Positions 1 through 11,446 of a stretch of 64,000 nucleotides of DNA are shown here, piece after piece. The first letter of the stretch is position 1, and the number at the start of each line of letters is the position of its first letter. The stretch comes from Straminergon stramineum (taxonomy: Eukaryota > Streptophyta > Bryopsida > Hypnales > Calliergonaceae): positions 2,547,001 to 2,611,000 of the forward strand of contig OY987266.1 of NCBI GenBank assembly GCA_963920665.1, given 5' to 3'. The position numbers and the translations under genes are program-made. The notes under the pieces are model-generated. The model searched no databases and was not told where the DNA came from. It saw only the letters and a list, made by a program, of their open reading frames with translations.

Positions 1-249
1 AATAAGTTATGAAGTTTTGAAGATTTGCTCGTAGGTTGAGTGAAGCCGTATTGGTACTTCAGACTTGAATCCTGGAAGGCAGTATCTAGTGCTAGTTTCT
101 GCAGTGGGTGATTTGGTAATTAGGGTTAGATTTTCAAATTGGTTGCCTTAGGTGGATTCGCATCACGGGTTAGAATCTTGAAAAGAATTGTTCGGTTTTA
201 GTAGAGTGATGTCGTTTCATGTGCTGGTAAACTCTGTCATTGTGCACAG
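1..249 (+). other. Probable intron of the Era gene
   Basis: No Era-like coding sequence is seen here. The stretch ends in a pyrimidine/G-rich run and TGTGCACAG, a good 3' splice site for the exon starting at 250. The first exon(s), with the organelle-targeting peptide, should lie upstream of the window. Confidence 0.6.
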
Positions 250-3092
250 GTTACGTTGCGTTGGTAGGAAGACCAAATGCAGGGAAGAGCACACTCTTGA
301 ATCAGATTATAGGTCAAAAATTGTCCATAGTGACCAACAAACCGCAGACCACGCGGCATCGCATCCTTGGGATCTGCTCGGGTCCTGATTTTCAGGTATA
401 GTCAGGTTGCAATCACTCAAAGACTGTACAATTGTTTGAGGATAGTGCTTGTCCTGAATGGTCTGACTGGACTGGAAAACTACAGAATGTCTTTTAAAAG
501 AAAATTAATTGGCTAGGTTTGAATCCTTCTGCTGCTTTTCATTTTAGCATTAACTATGTTGCTCTGTTGTTGGCTTGGACTATTGTAGATGGTATTGTAT
601 GATACTCCAGGAGTGATTCCGAAGCAGGTTCGGAAGTTGGACGAGATGATGATGCGAAATGTGCGCACTGCAACCCTAAATGCAGATTGTGTTATGATCG
701 TTGTGGATGCTTGCCAGCAGCCTGAGGAGGTACTTGAGCCTCCCTCCCTATCTTGTATTGTCTAGGAATCGCTGCTTATGTGGGTGCTTTGGCTGTCTGA
801 TATGTGGCTTTTCAGAACCAGCATTTAATACAAATAAGTTGGATAAGAAAATTGTAGACTGAACTCTATAGAAGTTTAGCAGTAGGAAATACTTTATCAG
901 TCTTCTTTAGATCATAATTTTTGGTCGGGTGTGAAAAAACTTTGTTTATAGAAGAGAGCTTACGCTACCAGAACGATCTTGTTCTATATGCCGTCATTGG
1001 AACTTTTAATTACTTGCACTCCTATAATTTACACTTCCCTTTCGACTCAGTTATGAGCATTGACAAATGATGATTTTATTGGATAGGACGTCGTTGTAAG
1101 TAGATCTTCCTGTAAATAATTGGGAAAATTCGTTTTTGACCTGTTGCAGGTGATGAGCATGTTGGTGGATGGACAGCAGACTCTAGTGACGGATAACAGA
1201 CCTACTTTACTGGTCTTGAACAAGCAAGATCTCATTAAGCCCGGTGAAATTACTAAAAAGAAAGAGGTGCGCTATCTGTGAAGACCACCCTCTGAGTTTG
1301 TTGGACCCTCTCAGTTCATGAGCAGTAATTGGAGACCATAGCCATGTCTTTATAACCTTCTTTAGTTCTAATCTGCACTGTTATGCAAGTCTGTAATTCT
1401 CATTTTTGTACGTATTATTATCATATCTGTTCACAATCAGCACGTTCTGTTCAGAATGAAGGGTCTCATCTTTGTATTGATAGGGTACTTGTCAAATTTT
1501 CATCTACCGCTCAAGGATACTGAAGTTGTAATCGTTTGCCTATTATCATACATTCTCTCACACACGCGAGAGGTGTTTTTCAAATGGTTTTGATATTTGT
1601 ATTTGCTGAATGAGCTGCATGTTGGATACTGCAGTGGTACGAGAAGAATGGTGGTGCAACTGAGGTGATGGCTATTAGTGCGAAGCGAGGTGATGGTGTA
1701 GATAAGGTTAAACAATGGCTCTTAGACCGACTACCATATGGCCCTGCCTATTATCCCAAAGTAAGCAACCAAAGTCCTGTCCCACTGCGTGACCAGAAGT
1801 TTGATGTAGATGTAATAACAATCCTATCAATGAGTATTTTGTATCTGAAGTTTTCTTTTGCTTAGAGTAGATGGTATGTATCACATGTTTGTGTTGTTAC
1901 CGAGTGTGTAATTGTTCCTGTTTGGTATTCGTTGGCATCTTAGGAGCAGCTTTTGATCAACTTGAACATAAATGAGACATTTCTCCTGCATCTGTCGTGT
2001 GTGCCTCTTTCCAACAATCTGACCGTGGGTTGATAATTTCTACAGGATATTGTTAGTGAACATCCCGAGAGATTTTTCGTTGCAGAGATATTGAGAGAGA
2101 AGATCTTCATACAATATAGGCAAGAAATTCCTTATGTTTGTCAGGTGAGTTGGATTTATATAGCTGTAATGTTGGCCAAATTTTCATCGATCACTGTAAC
2201 CAAGTTAAGAATCGTAGCAAGTGTCTTTGAACAGTTTCAGTGTAGGTTTACTTGGCTAGTTTGGTGCGTGCATATTTGAGACCATTTAGTGTGAGGCGTG
2301 CAGGTGAACGTTACTAGCTACATGGAAAGAAGAGTCGCAAAGGACTACATACAGCTGGAGATTGTTGTTGAGAAAGATGGGCAAAAAGGAATTTTACTGG
2401 GCAAAGTAAGTTTCTTTCAAAACGTGCACCCCTTTGATAGTCTAGTCTTGCTCTTCCGTTTTGTCTTTAAGTTAAGGTATTTGGTGCATGTTATCTGTGT
2501 TGGTTGTGTGGAGTTTGCATGCATTTTATTTCGAACTGGGAACTTCATGTTTTATTGCTTCTAACGGCAGTGGGTTGAAGCAGGGAGGACAAGCCTTGAA
2601 AACGCTTGCTACTGCTGCAAGGTTGGATATTGAGGATTTCGTAGGAAAGGAAGTATTTGTGGAGGTATGCCAAACACGTGATCATTTCTTACATTGGTTT
2701 CAAAAAAAAATTCTTTCATCTACAGTGCGACTTTTCCTGTCGATAGACACATATAAAACTTAAGTAGAGTTATTGAGAAGTAGAAGAAAAATACTTACAC
2801 TTTGGATCCCTCAAAAAATGACGTAGTACTCTGTTATCAACGTTCGCCCCCCATAGGATTAGCGTGGTAATCACATCATCGTTATATTGGATTGCGATGC
2901 CATCAGGTAGATTAGGTCGAATGAATCTTCTTCACGTAGGGTTTGGTACTCCCTGGTGTGAAAATTAATCTTTTGACTAACTTGAATTTGTGGAGTTGTG
3001 TCTTACAGATAAAAGTAAAGGTGAAGGAGGATTGGCGTGAAAATGAGGAACTACTGGATCACTATGGATACAGCGGAAAGATGAGCCTTTGA
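250..3092 (+). CDS. ERA: Era-type GTPase, organellar (3' eight coding exons; 5' end outside window)
   Basis: Era is a GTPase that binds 16S-type rRNA through a C-terminal KH domain and helps assemble the small ribosomal subunit; plant copies act in chloroplasts or mitochondria. Eight exons with GT-AG introns join in frame: 250-395, 589-729, 1150-1266, 1635-1760, 2046-2144, 2304-2405, 2584-2664 and 3009-3092 (TGA). They give about 297 residues. Visible motifs in order are GRPNAGKST (G1), PQTTRHRI (G2 region), YDTPG (G3), NKQD (G4), SAKRGDG (G5) and the KH-domain GKGGQALK loop, then a short acidic tail ending GYSGKMSL. The second codon-split glycine before G1 implies an upstream exon, so the N-terminus and transit peptide lie before base 1. 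The DTPGVI and CSGPDFQ surroundings look more like the chloroplast ERA branch than the mitochondrial one, but that is a judgement from memory. Introns run from 159 to 420 bp. Family assignment is very secure. Confidence 0.95.
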
Positions 3093-4015
3093 GTACAATC
3101 TTATGCGCGATCGATTTCTTTAGGATTGAGTAAGTTTTGTAGCTCTTTACTCTTTAGTTTCAATGTAATTTTAAGAGCCTGGGTATACCAAATGGTAAAC
3201 AGTTCCACCTCTATGCTTGAAGTGTACAGCTATGTAACTGCAGGAATATCCTTGTCCAGGTTGTCAGGGATCAAAGTAGGCTGCCAACCTGCTGTATCTG
3301 ATATGTCAATCCTTAGAAGAATTTTAGCGCTTGCCAAGGCAATCAACTGCCTCGTTAATGATAATGAGTGTGCATAGTGTGACAACTGTACCACAGCCTC
3401 ACATTTGAGTGCATACTCAAGCCCTAATTGAGGTAAAACAGACCATTGTGGTCGGAATTAGGAGTTCGCCCTCATTTTATTATTGAATTGTTTTTTAAAT
3501 TCCCACATGAAGACAAGTGTGAGAAATAGCAAGAGCAGTTGAAATTATATTTTTCTACAAAGTATGAATTCGCTATGAATTTTTGAAGTGTTCTGCCCTT
3601 CATCACCCAAAAGAATCTCTAGACTACTAAGGAACCAAGAAAAACTATATCCATATCAATCACAAGTCACAATATTTTCTAAGGTAATCTAAATTAAAAG
3701 GCCTAAAAATGCCACTTCCTACAATGAACTTAAGTAACAATATTTTCTAAAGTAGAGGGCCTAAAAAATATCACTTCTTACAATGAATCTAAGTAACAAT
3801 AATTTCCAAAGTAGAAGGCCTAAAAGAGTCACTTCCTACAATGAATTTACATTGAACAATTGGAAGTTTCTAATGAGGTCACTAATCACTCCATTATTGT
3901 CAAGTAAAATATTGATTGTGATTCAAATCTCATTTATTGAAAAATCTTATAATGGGATCAACTCCTAAGTGTCTACTATGGAATCCTCTAATTGCAATGG
4001 GTTTATCTATCTTAA
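3093..4015. repeat. 3' flank of Era gene with a ~59 bp minisatellite (3671-3856)
   Basis: The first ~300 bp after the stop codon are probably 3' UTR. At 3671-3856 a unit of about 59 bp is repeated three times (units start near 3671, 3739 and 3798; the first is longer by about 9 bp). Each carries the blocks GGCCTAAAA and CACTTCyTACAATGAA. At 3432 the sequence AGGTAAAACAGACCATT resembles the terminus of the MITE at 22693, but no matching right end was found. Confidence 0.55.
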
Positions 4016-4870
4016 CCTCTACATGACCATAATCTTTTCTTCATTTAAAAAAACATTCAAAATTGTCATTTTTGTTGCAATGAGAAAAAAACGTGAAAAT
4101 TTTTTTTTTTTCATATCTAACCATAGGATCTTACAATAGGCTAGTAGATGAGTGGAAATTTTTTTAGAAACTTTGGGCTCATAGATTGCAAGATATTTGT
4201 GTTTAATCCTTGAAAGCCTAAGGTCCTTCCTTCCAAAATCACCTCCAAATTGTCAGTTTTGTAATGAAAGTATAATGTTTTTCAAAATTATTTTTTGCAC
4301 TCAAAATTCTTAATTGAATTTTTTTCATCATGAAGTATTAAGCTTAGGGTTTGGAGAAAAAATTTAAAATCAATCAATCAATTAGTTTCAATCCTTAAAA
4401 ATTTGTTAAGTAGAAGGTAAGACATAGAAAAAAAGACTAAATTGTTAATATCTCTAAGATGGAATTGAAACACACTATTCCTAATAGTTGAATTGTTCTA
4501 GTAAGTAAACTAAAATCTGTGGTAGTTTATTTTTTTTAAATAGTGAAAATAGAATTCAAGAACAAATTTAATACATTACTTTTTCAAGAAGATTCTCTTG
4601 ATGCTTAAAAAATGGAAAAAAAGATGCTCCACAACTTTCACATCACTAATCCAAATGAAATGAATCAAAAAAATTTGTATACAAAAATATAATCTATAAA
4701 AAAATTAAAAATTATTTCAAGTTTTTTTCAAATTTCTTTTGTTGCCCATCAAGGTGAAAAATTGTGCTTAGGATGGTACAACTTTTGCTCGTAGGCACTA
4801 ATTAGAATAATCATTATATTCCTAAAATGTTAATGTGCTTTTTTATATTAAGAATAAGTTTCAAAAATCA
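4016..4870 (-). mobile_element. Degenerate family-A TTAA element, reverse orientation
   Basis: Read on the minus strand this stretch matches the body of the family-A copy at 31261-31828: the blocks GAGCAAAAGTT, ACCATCYTAA and AATGACAATTTTGA occur in the same order. The terminus near 4016 is flanked by TTAA (4012-4015) but is eroded. The outer end near 4870 is approximate. No coding capacity is visible. Confidence 0.6.
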
Positions 4871-4917
4871 AGACAAAAATTGAGACTATAGAAGCTTGCT
4901 TGAAATCCATTCCATCC

Positions 4918-5071
4918 ACTAGTAGAAAACAAAATTTTCGTTAACAAAATTTCACTTACATATTTTTTTTGAAAACTGCGTTGCAGTCAATGCAAATTTT
5001 GTATCTTTTGGTAGAAAACAAAAAAACACGTTAACTGAATTTTGTTGACGAAAATGTTGCTTTCTACTAGT
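4918..5071. mobile_element. 154 bp hairpin MITE, ACTAGTAGAAA termini
   Basis: The ends ACTAGTAGAAA and TTTCTACTAGT are perfect inverted repeats. The inner arms (ATTTTCGTTAAC on the left, GTTGACGAAAAT on the right) extend the pairing with mismatches. The termini resemble the CACTA-type sub-terminal sequence common in plants; the left flank supplies a C, giving CACTAGTAG. Confidence 0.7.
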
Positions 5072-6088
5072 AATCCCCTGTAGCTTTAAAGACAAGGGTT
5101 ACTATTATGTGAACCTAGAATGATGAACATGTGAGCCAAGAAGACTATATACCTAAGTTATAGGTGTCTAAATTATAGAAACCTTTCATGATTGTAGGGG
5201 ACCTATATTATAGAAACCTTCTATAATTATAGATGACTTATGTTATAGATACCTATATTATAGGTGTTTGTGTTAAAAGCACCGTCCTTTAATGGTTGTA
5301 GATATCTACTTATATATACTCAAGGCTAATATACTTGCATTTCTATACTTAGATGCTAGCATCTTTGAGGTGGGAGTGCTAGCATGTGCACTAGAGGAAA
5401 AATGTGTCCTCCACAACCGGCTAAAATGCAACTAAGTGTCCTATATAACTATCCTACAGCTATAGCCCTCTCTATTTGCACCAAATCTTGCTTCATTGTT
5501 TTGCGTCATTGTCTTACATCATTATTATATTTTTGTAATTACAAAATAGTTGTAAAATGAAGTGTTGAACATTGTTGTAGTTGCAAAGTAGTTGTAGAAT
5601 GAAGTATATACATTGTTTTAGTCACAAAGCAGTCATCGAATGAAGTGTAGAATTATGAGAGTTGTAACATAGTTCAAATATAAAATGAATTTAAGTTGTT
5701 CTCTATCTAATATCCATCACAATTGCTGAATTGGACATGTCTATAATGTGTGGTATCCATCATGTCAATTTGTAGTTGCAAAAAACAACTAAGAAACAAC
5801 CGCAACTATAAAATATTGGTTAGTAGTCACAAACAAGTCATTTCCTAGTTGTTTTATAGTCATTTTTTAGTGTTTTATAGTTGTTTTGTAGTCGTTTCCT
5901 AGTAGTTCCTAAAGTCATTTTTCAATTGTCTCATATCAATAGTTTCACATCAATCGTTAAGAGTACCATTAGGTTGGGCATATAAGATTTGTAAGTCGTA
6001 TTCAAATGTAATGAATTATGTTAATAGAATTCTAAGATTTATACATTTTGTAGATTTTGACATCTACAAATTCTATGAGTTACAAACT
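5072..6088. repeat. A+T-rich degenerate short-period repeats
   Basis: No gene is seen. Around 5160-5270 the block ATTATAGAAACCTT and close variants recur. At 5540-5650 a motif like GTAGTTGCAAAGTAGTTG followed by GAATGAAGT recurs about three times at a spacing near 54 bp. At 5815-5930 TAGTYGTTTTATAGTC-like blocks recur. Confidence 0.45.
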
Positions 6089-6198
6089 AGTTGCAAATAA
6101 GTCACAAACAAGTTGCAAATGAGTCACATACAAGTTGCAATGAGGTTACAAATGAGTTGCAAACAAGTCATATATCAGTTGCAAATGAGTCATTAACA
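6089..6198. repeat. 22 bp minisatellite, five units
   Basis: Five consecutive 22 bp units each start AGTTGCAA and continue as variants of ATGAGTCACAAACA. A sixth, decayed unit follows at 6199. The period is exact and the units differ by a few substitutions. Confidence 0.85.
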
Positions 6199-6407
6199 AA
6201 TTGCACCTAAGCAATCCTACGTAAGAAACTATGTGAAAAGAGTTCATTGATGAAGTTCCAAGTAAGTTGTTGGATGAAAAAGGACCCTTTTCGCCATGTG
6301 ACTACAATTTGACATGCAACTTGTCCACAGTGACTGCGGGCCTCTAGATTATCACCAATTGCAAATGTATGATACTCTCCAAAAATCAATTGTTCTTATA
6401 GTCACAA

Positions 6408-7487
6408 AGGGTCATTGCAAGAAACACCTGCTTGTTTTCTTGTCACAATTAGAGTGACTCTCTTGCCATCCATTATAACTTATGAATTTTAAATCCAATG
6501 CCAAAAATGAAAAATGGATTTCTAGTTAACTTGATTTTCCTCATATTTCTTATTTTTTAGAAATTTTAAAAAAATGTTTTATATTTAAACGTCAATTTCA
6601 TTAATATGTCACACTTTCAGGTTTAGGGGTTTTTTATACTAAGAACCAGCTCAAATTAATGATTTTTGGTTGAAATTTCTGTGGTATATTCCTATAGTAG
6701 GTAGACATGTGCCTACCAAAGGGCATATAAAAAAACATTATATTATGTCTTCCACATTTGTGCAAAGAGGCCTCCCTTGCGTGTGCATTTGTAAACATTA
6801 GAAATGGTTTTGACCTCATTTTAAAAATTAAATCTCATCAATATAAAGTCTTTTCCAATGGCCAATTTTTTGGTTTTTTGAAAATTTATTTTCCTGTTTT
6901 CTACAAATTAAATTGTCCAAATTGTATTTACTAGGACAGCTTTTGGGACATAGAATTTGGTGATGAAAATTCAATTGGGACATTTTAATTTGTAGAAAAC
7001 AGGGAAATAAATTTTAAAAAAAAACAAAAATTTGACATTGGAAAAGACTTCATGGTGATGAGATTTGGTTAAAAAAATGAGGTAAAGAAGATTTATATTG
7101 TTTATAAGTGCACTCATAAGGGAGGCCTCTTTGCACAAATGTGGAAGACATAAAATAATGTTTTTTTTTATGCCCTTTAATAGGGACATGTCTACCTATT
7201 GTAGAAATATACCACAGAAATTTCAGTGAAAAATCATTAATTTGAACCGGTATTTAGTATACAAAACCCTAAACCTAAAAGTGTGACATATTAATAAAAT
7301 TGATTTTTAAATATGAAATATTTTTTAAAAATTTCTGAAAAATAAGGGGTACAATTGAAATCAAGAATTCTATGACAACATTTTTTAGTTTGGGCATTGG
7401 ACTTACAAATCAAAAGTTATAGCATTGGATACAAATCGTTTTTTCAAAATGCTACGAAGAACGCCAGGTGTTTCTTGCAATGACCCT
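6408..7487. mobile_element. Family-J snapback: 1080 bp palindromic element
   Basis: The ends AGGGTCATTGCAAGAAACAC and its inverse are matching termini. Almost the whole interior pairs with itself: the blocks CACACTTTCAGGTTTAG, GGAAGACATAA and TTGTAGAAAACAGG appear on one arm and inverted on the other, around a centre near 6940. It shares its terminus with the 721-725 bp elements at 9860, 10722 and 43276. Short open frames inside (6634-6819 and 6971-7189) are mirror images of each other and not genes. Confidence 0.85.
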
Positions 7488-7910
7488 AAAACTCGTCATT
7501 TTCTTCAAGTAGTGAGTATAGAATTTATGAGCCTATAAGCCTAGGAGCCTATATTATAAACATTGTCTATCGTTGTAGGTGTCTTTGATCTAGGTACCCA
7601 TGTTACATATACCTTCAAATGGTTGTAAGTACATACCTACAACTAGGTTCAAGGCTCGTAGACTCACATCTTTGCACTTATGTACTAGCATTGCTCTTCC
7701 TAGGTAGATCACAAATATTATAACCCCTATTTAACTAAAAAATGGACAAATTCACAAAGTATAGACATTCTTTGTAATTGAAAATGTATCAATTGGCAAT
7801 TGACACTTGTCTATTTTATTTTTTGAAGTTTTATTTGCCCCCAAATGATGATAGATTGATCGATCGATTGATAGATAGCATATTTCATTATTTTCTTGCA
7901 AATGCAATAT
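7488..7910. other. A+T-rich spacer, no gene seen
   Basis: It continues the TATTATAGGTGTCT-like degenerate repeats that also occur at 5100-5280, suggesting that the snapback element at 6408-7487 was inserted into a pre-existing repeat tract. A short GATCGATCGATTGATAGAT run lies at 7856-7875. Confidence 0.4.
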
Positions 7911-9590
7911 TAATCCTTAAAGGACCATTGTCCTTTTATGGGACAAAATAGATTTCAAACAGGTTCCTATGACCTCAATTTTATTGAAACCTTTTGAGAC
8001 TTTCTCAAAAGATAGAAAAACTTATTAGTTTTTTGGGAATATAATTCTTATTTCAATTGGTATCCAAGAGCAAAAGCTATGCCATCTTAAACATAACTTT
8101 CACATTGCTAGGTAGAAAAAGAAACCCACAAAAACTCAAAATTAGAAGTTTATATTAAATAATTTTTTTTCTTATAGATCATGTTTTTATCTACATGTGA
8201 AGCTTTTCTTCATTCCATTTAGATTAGTGATGTAAAAATTATGAACAATCTTGTTTGAACATTGAACAATTTGAACATTTCCTTGAATAAATAACTTATA
8301 GGATTCATTTCTAAATGAAATCTTCACAATTCTTCAAAATCAATTGTTTGACAAGTTTAAATTTGCTTGCTAGAATAATCTCACTATTGAGATTATTGTA
8401 TTTCAATCCCATCTTAAAGCTATTAAAGATTTAGTTCTTCTTACAATCTTAGACCTACTTCTTATTAACAATTTTTTAAAGAATGCTAATCAATCTTCTT
8501 CTTTTTTTTTTAAATTCCTAGACTTAAAACTAAATTCTTTAACCCAAATTTTTTAAAATTCAAAATCCATAGTGCAAAAAATTGCCACAAATGGCAGTCA
8601 AAGTCATTTGAAATTATAGGCTAGTGTTCAAAATATCTTTATTTATGAATATTAAAAGCTAGTCTCTTCCAATATGTACTGTCACACTTCATGAAATTTT
8701 TACAATATAATCTTAATCTGGTGAAACTTGTACAAGCATGCTTGGGGTACACTAGTCAGGAACCAAGAAACAAGAATGAAATATTTTTCAAATAGCTTAT
8801 TTTACCAAAAAAAATGAGAGTAATTTTTTTAAAACATTAGTTATTGTTAGAACACATAGTCATGTAGTTTTCATGAATCAAAACTTAAGAAATATTTCAT
8901 TTTTTATTTTCATATTTATTAGGATTTAGCAACTGATATCATGTCAATAAAAAATATACATGTATAAGTAAGAAATTTACCATGATTTTTTTCCTATTCA
9001 CTAGTTCACAAATCACTTTTCAAGTTTCAAATATGAAATCCACAAGAATCTTCAATTTTGAATTCCTTTTAGACGTAGCCCTACCTTATGCTATTTTAGA
9101 TGATTTAAAAAATAATAAAAAATAGTTAAATATTCTATTTCAAGTTATAAATCACTACAATTGGTTATGAAAACATCATAAATGAACAAAGTGATTTGAA
9201 AATACTTTCTACTAAATATTTACATTCCTTTTTGATTCCTAAATGAAAAATGGACAATGTGACAGAGTCCTGAATGGAGCTACATGAATCAAATTAACAA
9301 CTTTGATCTATTAATGACAATTTTTTTAGGTGTTTCCATATTGTATTCTACATGAAGCAAGAAAATTTATATTAAAATCATGTTTTTTCTACAAGATTTG
9401 AAACTTAATCTATATTCTAGAAATAAATTTCAATGAAATTTATTGTGTGACGCCATTTGTGGGGTACCCCAAGCATGTTTGTACCCAAGTACAAGATCCA
9501 ATGATTAGATTCTAATGTTTTTCTTAGATGAATGCATTAGAAATGACAATTTTTAAAATTTAGTTTGGGTACTAAAGTGTGAAGATTAGG
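7911..9590 (+). mobile_element. Family-A TTAA element, old copy with a nested insertion
   Basis: The left end TCCTTAAAGGACCATTGTCC corresponds to CCCCTAAAGGTCCATTGTCC of the intact copy at 31261. The following blocks (AACAGGTTCCTATGACCTCAA, CAAGAGCAAAAGCTATG, CACATTGCTAGG) follow the same order. The body is interrupted by a TIR element at 8730-9484 and resumes with AGTACAAGATCC. The right end is eroded near 9590. Confidence 0.65.
8730..9484. mobile_element. 755 bp TIR element nested in family-A copy
   Basis: 21 bp terminal inverted repeats with one mismatch bound the element: GTACAAGCATGCTTGGGGTA at 8730 and its inverse at 9464-9484. Family-A sequence flanks it on both sides. There is no open frame of note, so it is a non-autonomous element of unassigned superfamily. 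Confidence 0.75.
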
Positions 9591-9859
9591 GTTGACAATT
9601 GAGATTCATCAAACACTTTTCGGTTTTTTTTAATACAAAACCATGCCAATTACAATATTACATAGCAAAACGTTTCTTTTTTTAGGCCCTAGTATCATTA
9701 GAAGGTATTTCAACCCTCTAGAAGATTGTTAGTTACTAGAGTTCCCAAACAATAGGGAACTCTAGGGGGAACGGCGCCACAACAACGATCTTACATGGCA
9801 GTGACACTACCACATCAAATAATAATATTTAACTAAAAATATCTTGAAATTTTTTTTAA

Positions 9860-10580
9860 GGGTGATTGCAAGAAACACTTGTCCTATTTTGTATCACACA
9901 ATGTGTGTTGATTAGTTTTTTTTCTATAACTCCTGTCTTTTGTCTCCAAATGACTCAAGATTTATAGGGAAGGTACTCATGAGTATCATACACCTTCTCT
10001 AATTTTTTCATAATTTCAAAAATTAATTTACTATCCAAAAATAGACCCCAATTCATTGTCACACTTACCAATTTGGAGGGTTTTAGTACTATTTAGAATC
10101 CAAAAAAACAAATTTTAGCTGAAATTAAGAAGAGATGGTCTTCTAATAGACTTGTAGCTATTCAAGGAAGGAATTCTTAAAATAGTTAATTTTTGTGGTG
10201 TGGAAGTCTAGAAAGTGAGCTTCCTTCTGCTTGCATTTTGAAACATATAAAATATTATTTGGGTGTTTTTTTGGTGAATGACCATCTCCATAGGGTTGTT
10301 GCAAATGGTCAATTTTTATTTTGTGTATTTAGTTAGTTTTATTATTTTTCCCTAATTAACACATCAAGGTATGTATTTTCTTGAGACTTAGCACTTTTCT
10401 ATTTCTCCTAAGTCTTAGAGAATTTTTCTATGCAATTCCTTCCATCGGTACCTTCATCTTAAAGGTATACACATTAGTCATACTTTTTTAATTTAAAAAA
10501 AAAAAATTTAAAACTTTAATGTACTTCCAAAAAAATCAGGAAAATGAAACAAAATCAATCGGTGTTTTTTGCAGTCACCC
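9860..10580. mobile_element. Family-J element, 721 bp
   Basis: It starts GGGTGATTGCAAGAAACAC and ends GTGTTTTTTGCAGTCACCC, and both sides carry TTAA (9856-9859 and 10581-10584). The left arm shares GACCCCAATT and TTTGGAGGG-type blocks with the copy at 43276. It is non-coding. Confidence 0.75.
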
Positions 10581-10721
10581 TTAAATGTATGTATGTATGT
10601 TTTAACTTTAATTTTTTTCATAATTTTTTAATATGGACAACAATAACTTGTTCCCATAACATGGAATGGGCCTAAAATAGTCTCTCTATGAGTGTATGCC
10701 TTCAAATCTCCCCTAATAAAT

Positions 10722-11446
10722 GGGTTGTTGCAAGAAACACTTGCCGTTTGGGGTTCAAAACAACCTTAGAACTACAATACCATCACATATTGAAATAATT
10801 TTTTTAAATGTAATAAAATATGAATAATTTGTACAACATTGAGAATAGAAGGTTACTTTCTAAAAATTCAGACCTAGAAAATTTTATTTCTAAAAGTTAT
10901 GAACAAAAAAAACAATAGAAAATACCAAAAAAATAGACACTTAGATGTTTGATTTTTAAAAAACAGGAAAAAATTCAATAATTTTAAGTCAAGATCTATT
11001 TTTCGGTTTTTCCTAACTTGAAGATGGTCTTTCTCAACTATTTTCATCTTTGGGAAAAACAATTGTATTCTCTACACTTGCACAAAGGTAGTGTACTTTG
11101 TGCACATCTAGAAAGTGGATAGTTCTCTATTTTAAAAAATCTCTTTGTGTTTTTGTGTAACTTTAGTAGAAGTCTATATATTCCAATTTTGAGCTACATA
11201 TTTTCATTTTTTAGTCAAAAATAGTATTAGAATCCCCTAAAATGGCCAAGAATTAGGCATCCAATTGGAGGTTGGTCAAAAATAATAAAATAATTTTGAA
11301 AAAATTATTCAATGTCTAAAACTGCCACACATACCTTCATTCCAAAATTTCACGCTAAATGAACAAACAATGCAAAAAATTATGACCAATAAACACTTGT
11401 TTGAGACCAAGACAAAAATTAGAACAAGTGTTTCTTACAATCATCC
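10722..11446. mobile_element. Family-J element, 725 bp
   Basis: The termini GGGTTGTTGCAAGAAACAC and AAGTGTTTCTTACAATCATCC match the family-J ends. The length is within 4 bp of the copies at 9860 and 43276. The interior is A+T-rich and has no credible coding frame. Confidence 0.7.

Noticed and set aside
6061..6200. CRISPR-like array
   Set aside because: The 22 bp units are contiguous without unique spacers; this is a minisatellite in plant DNA.
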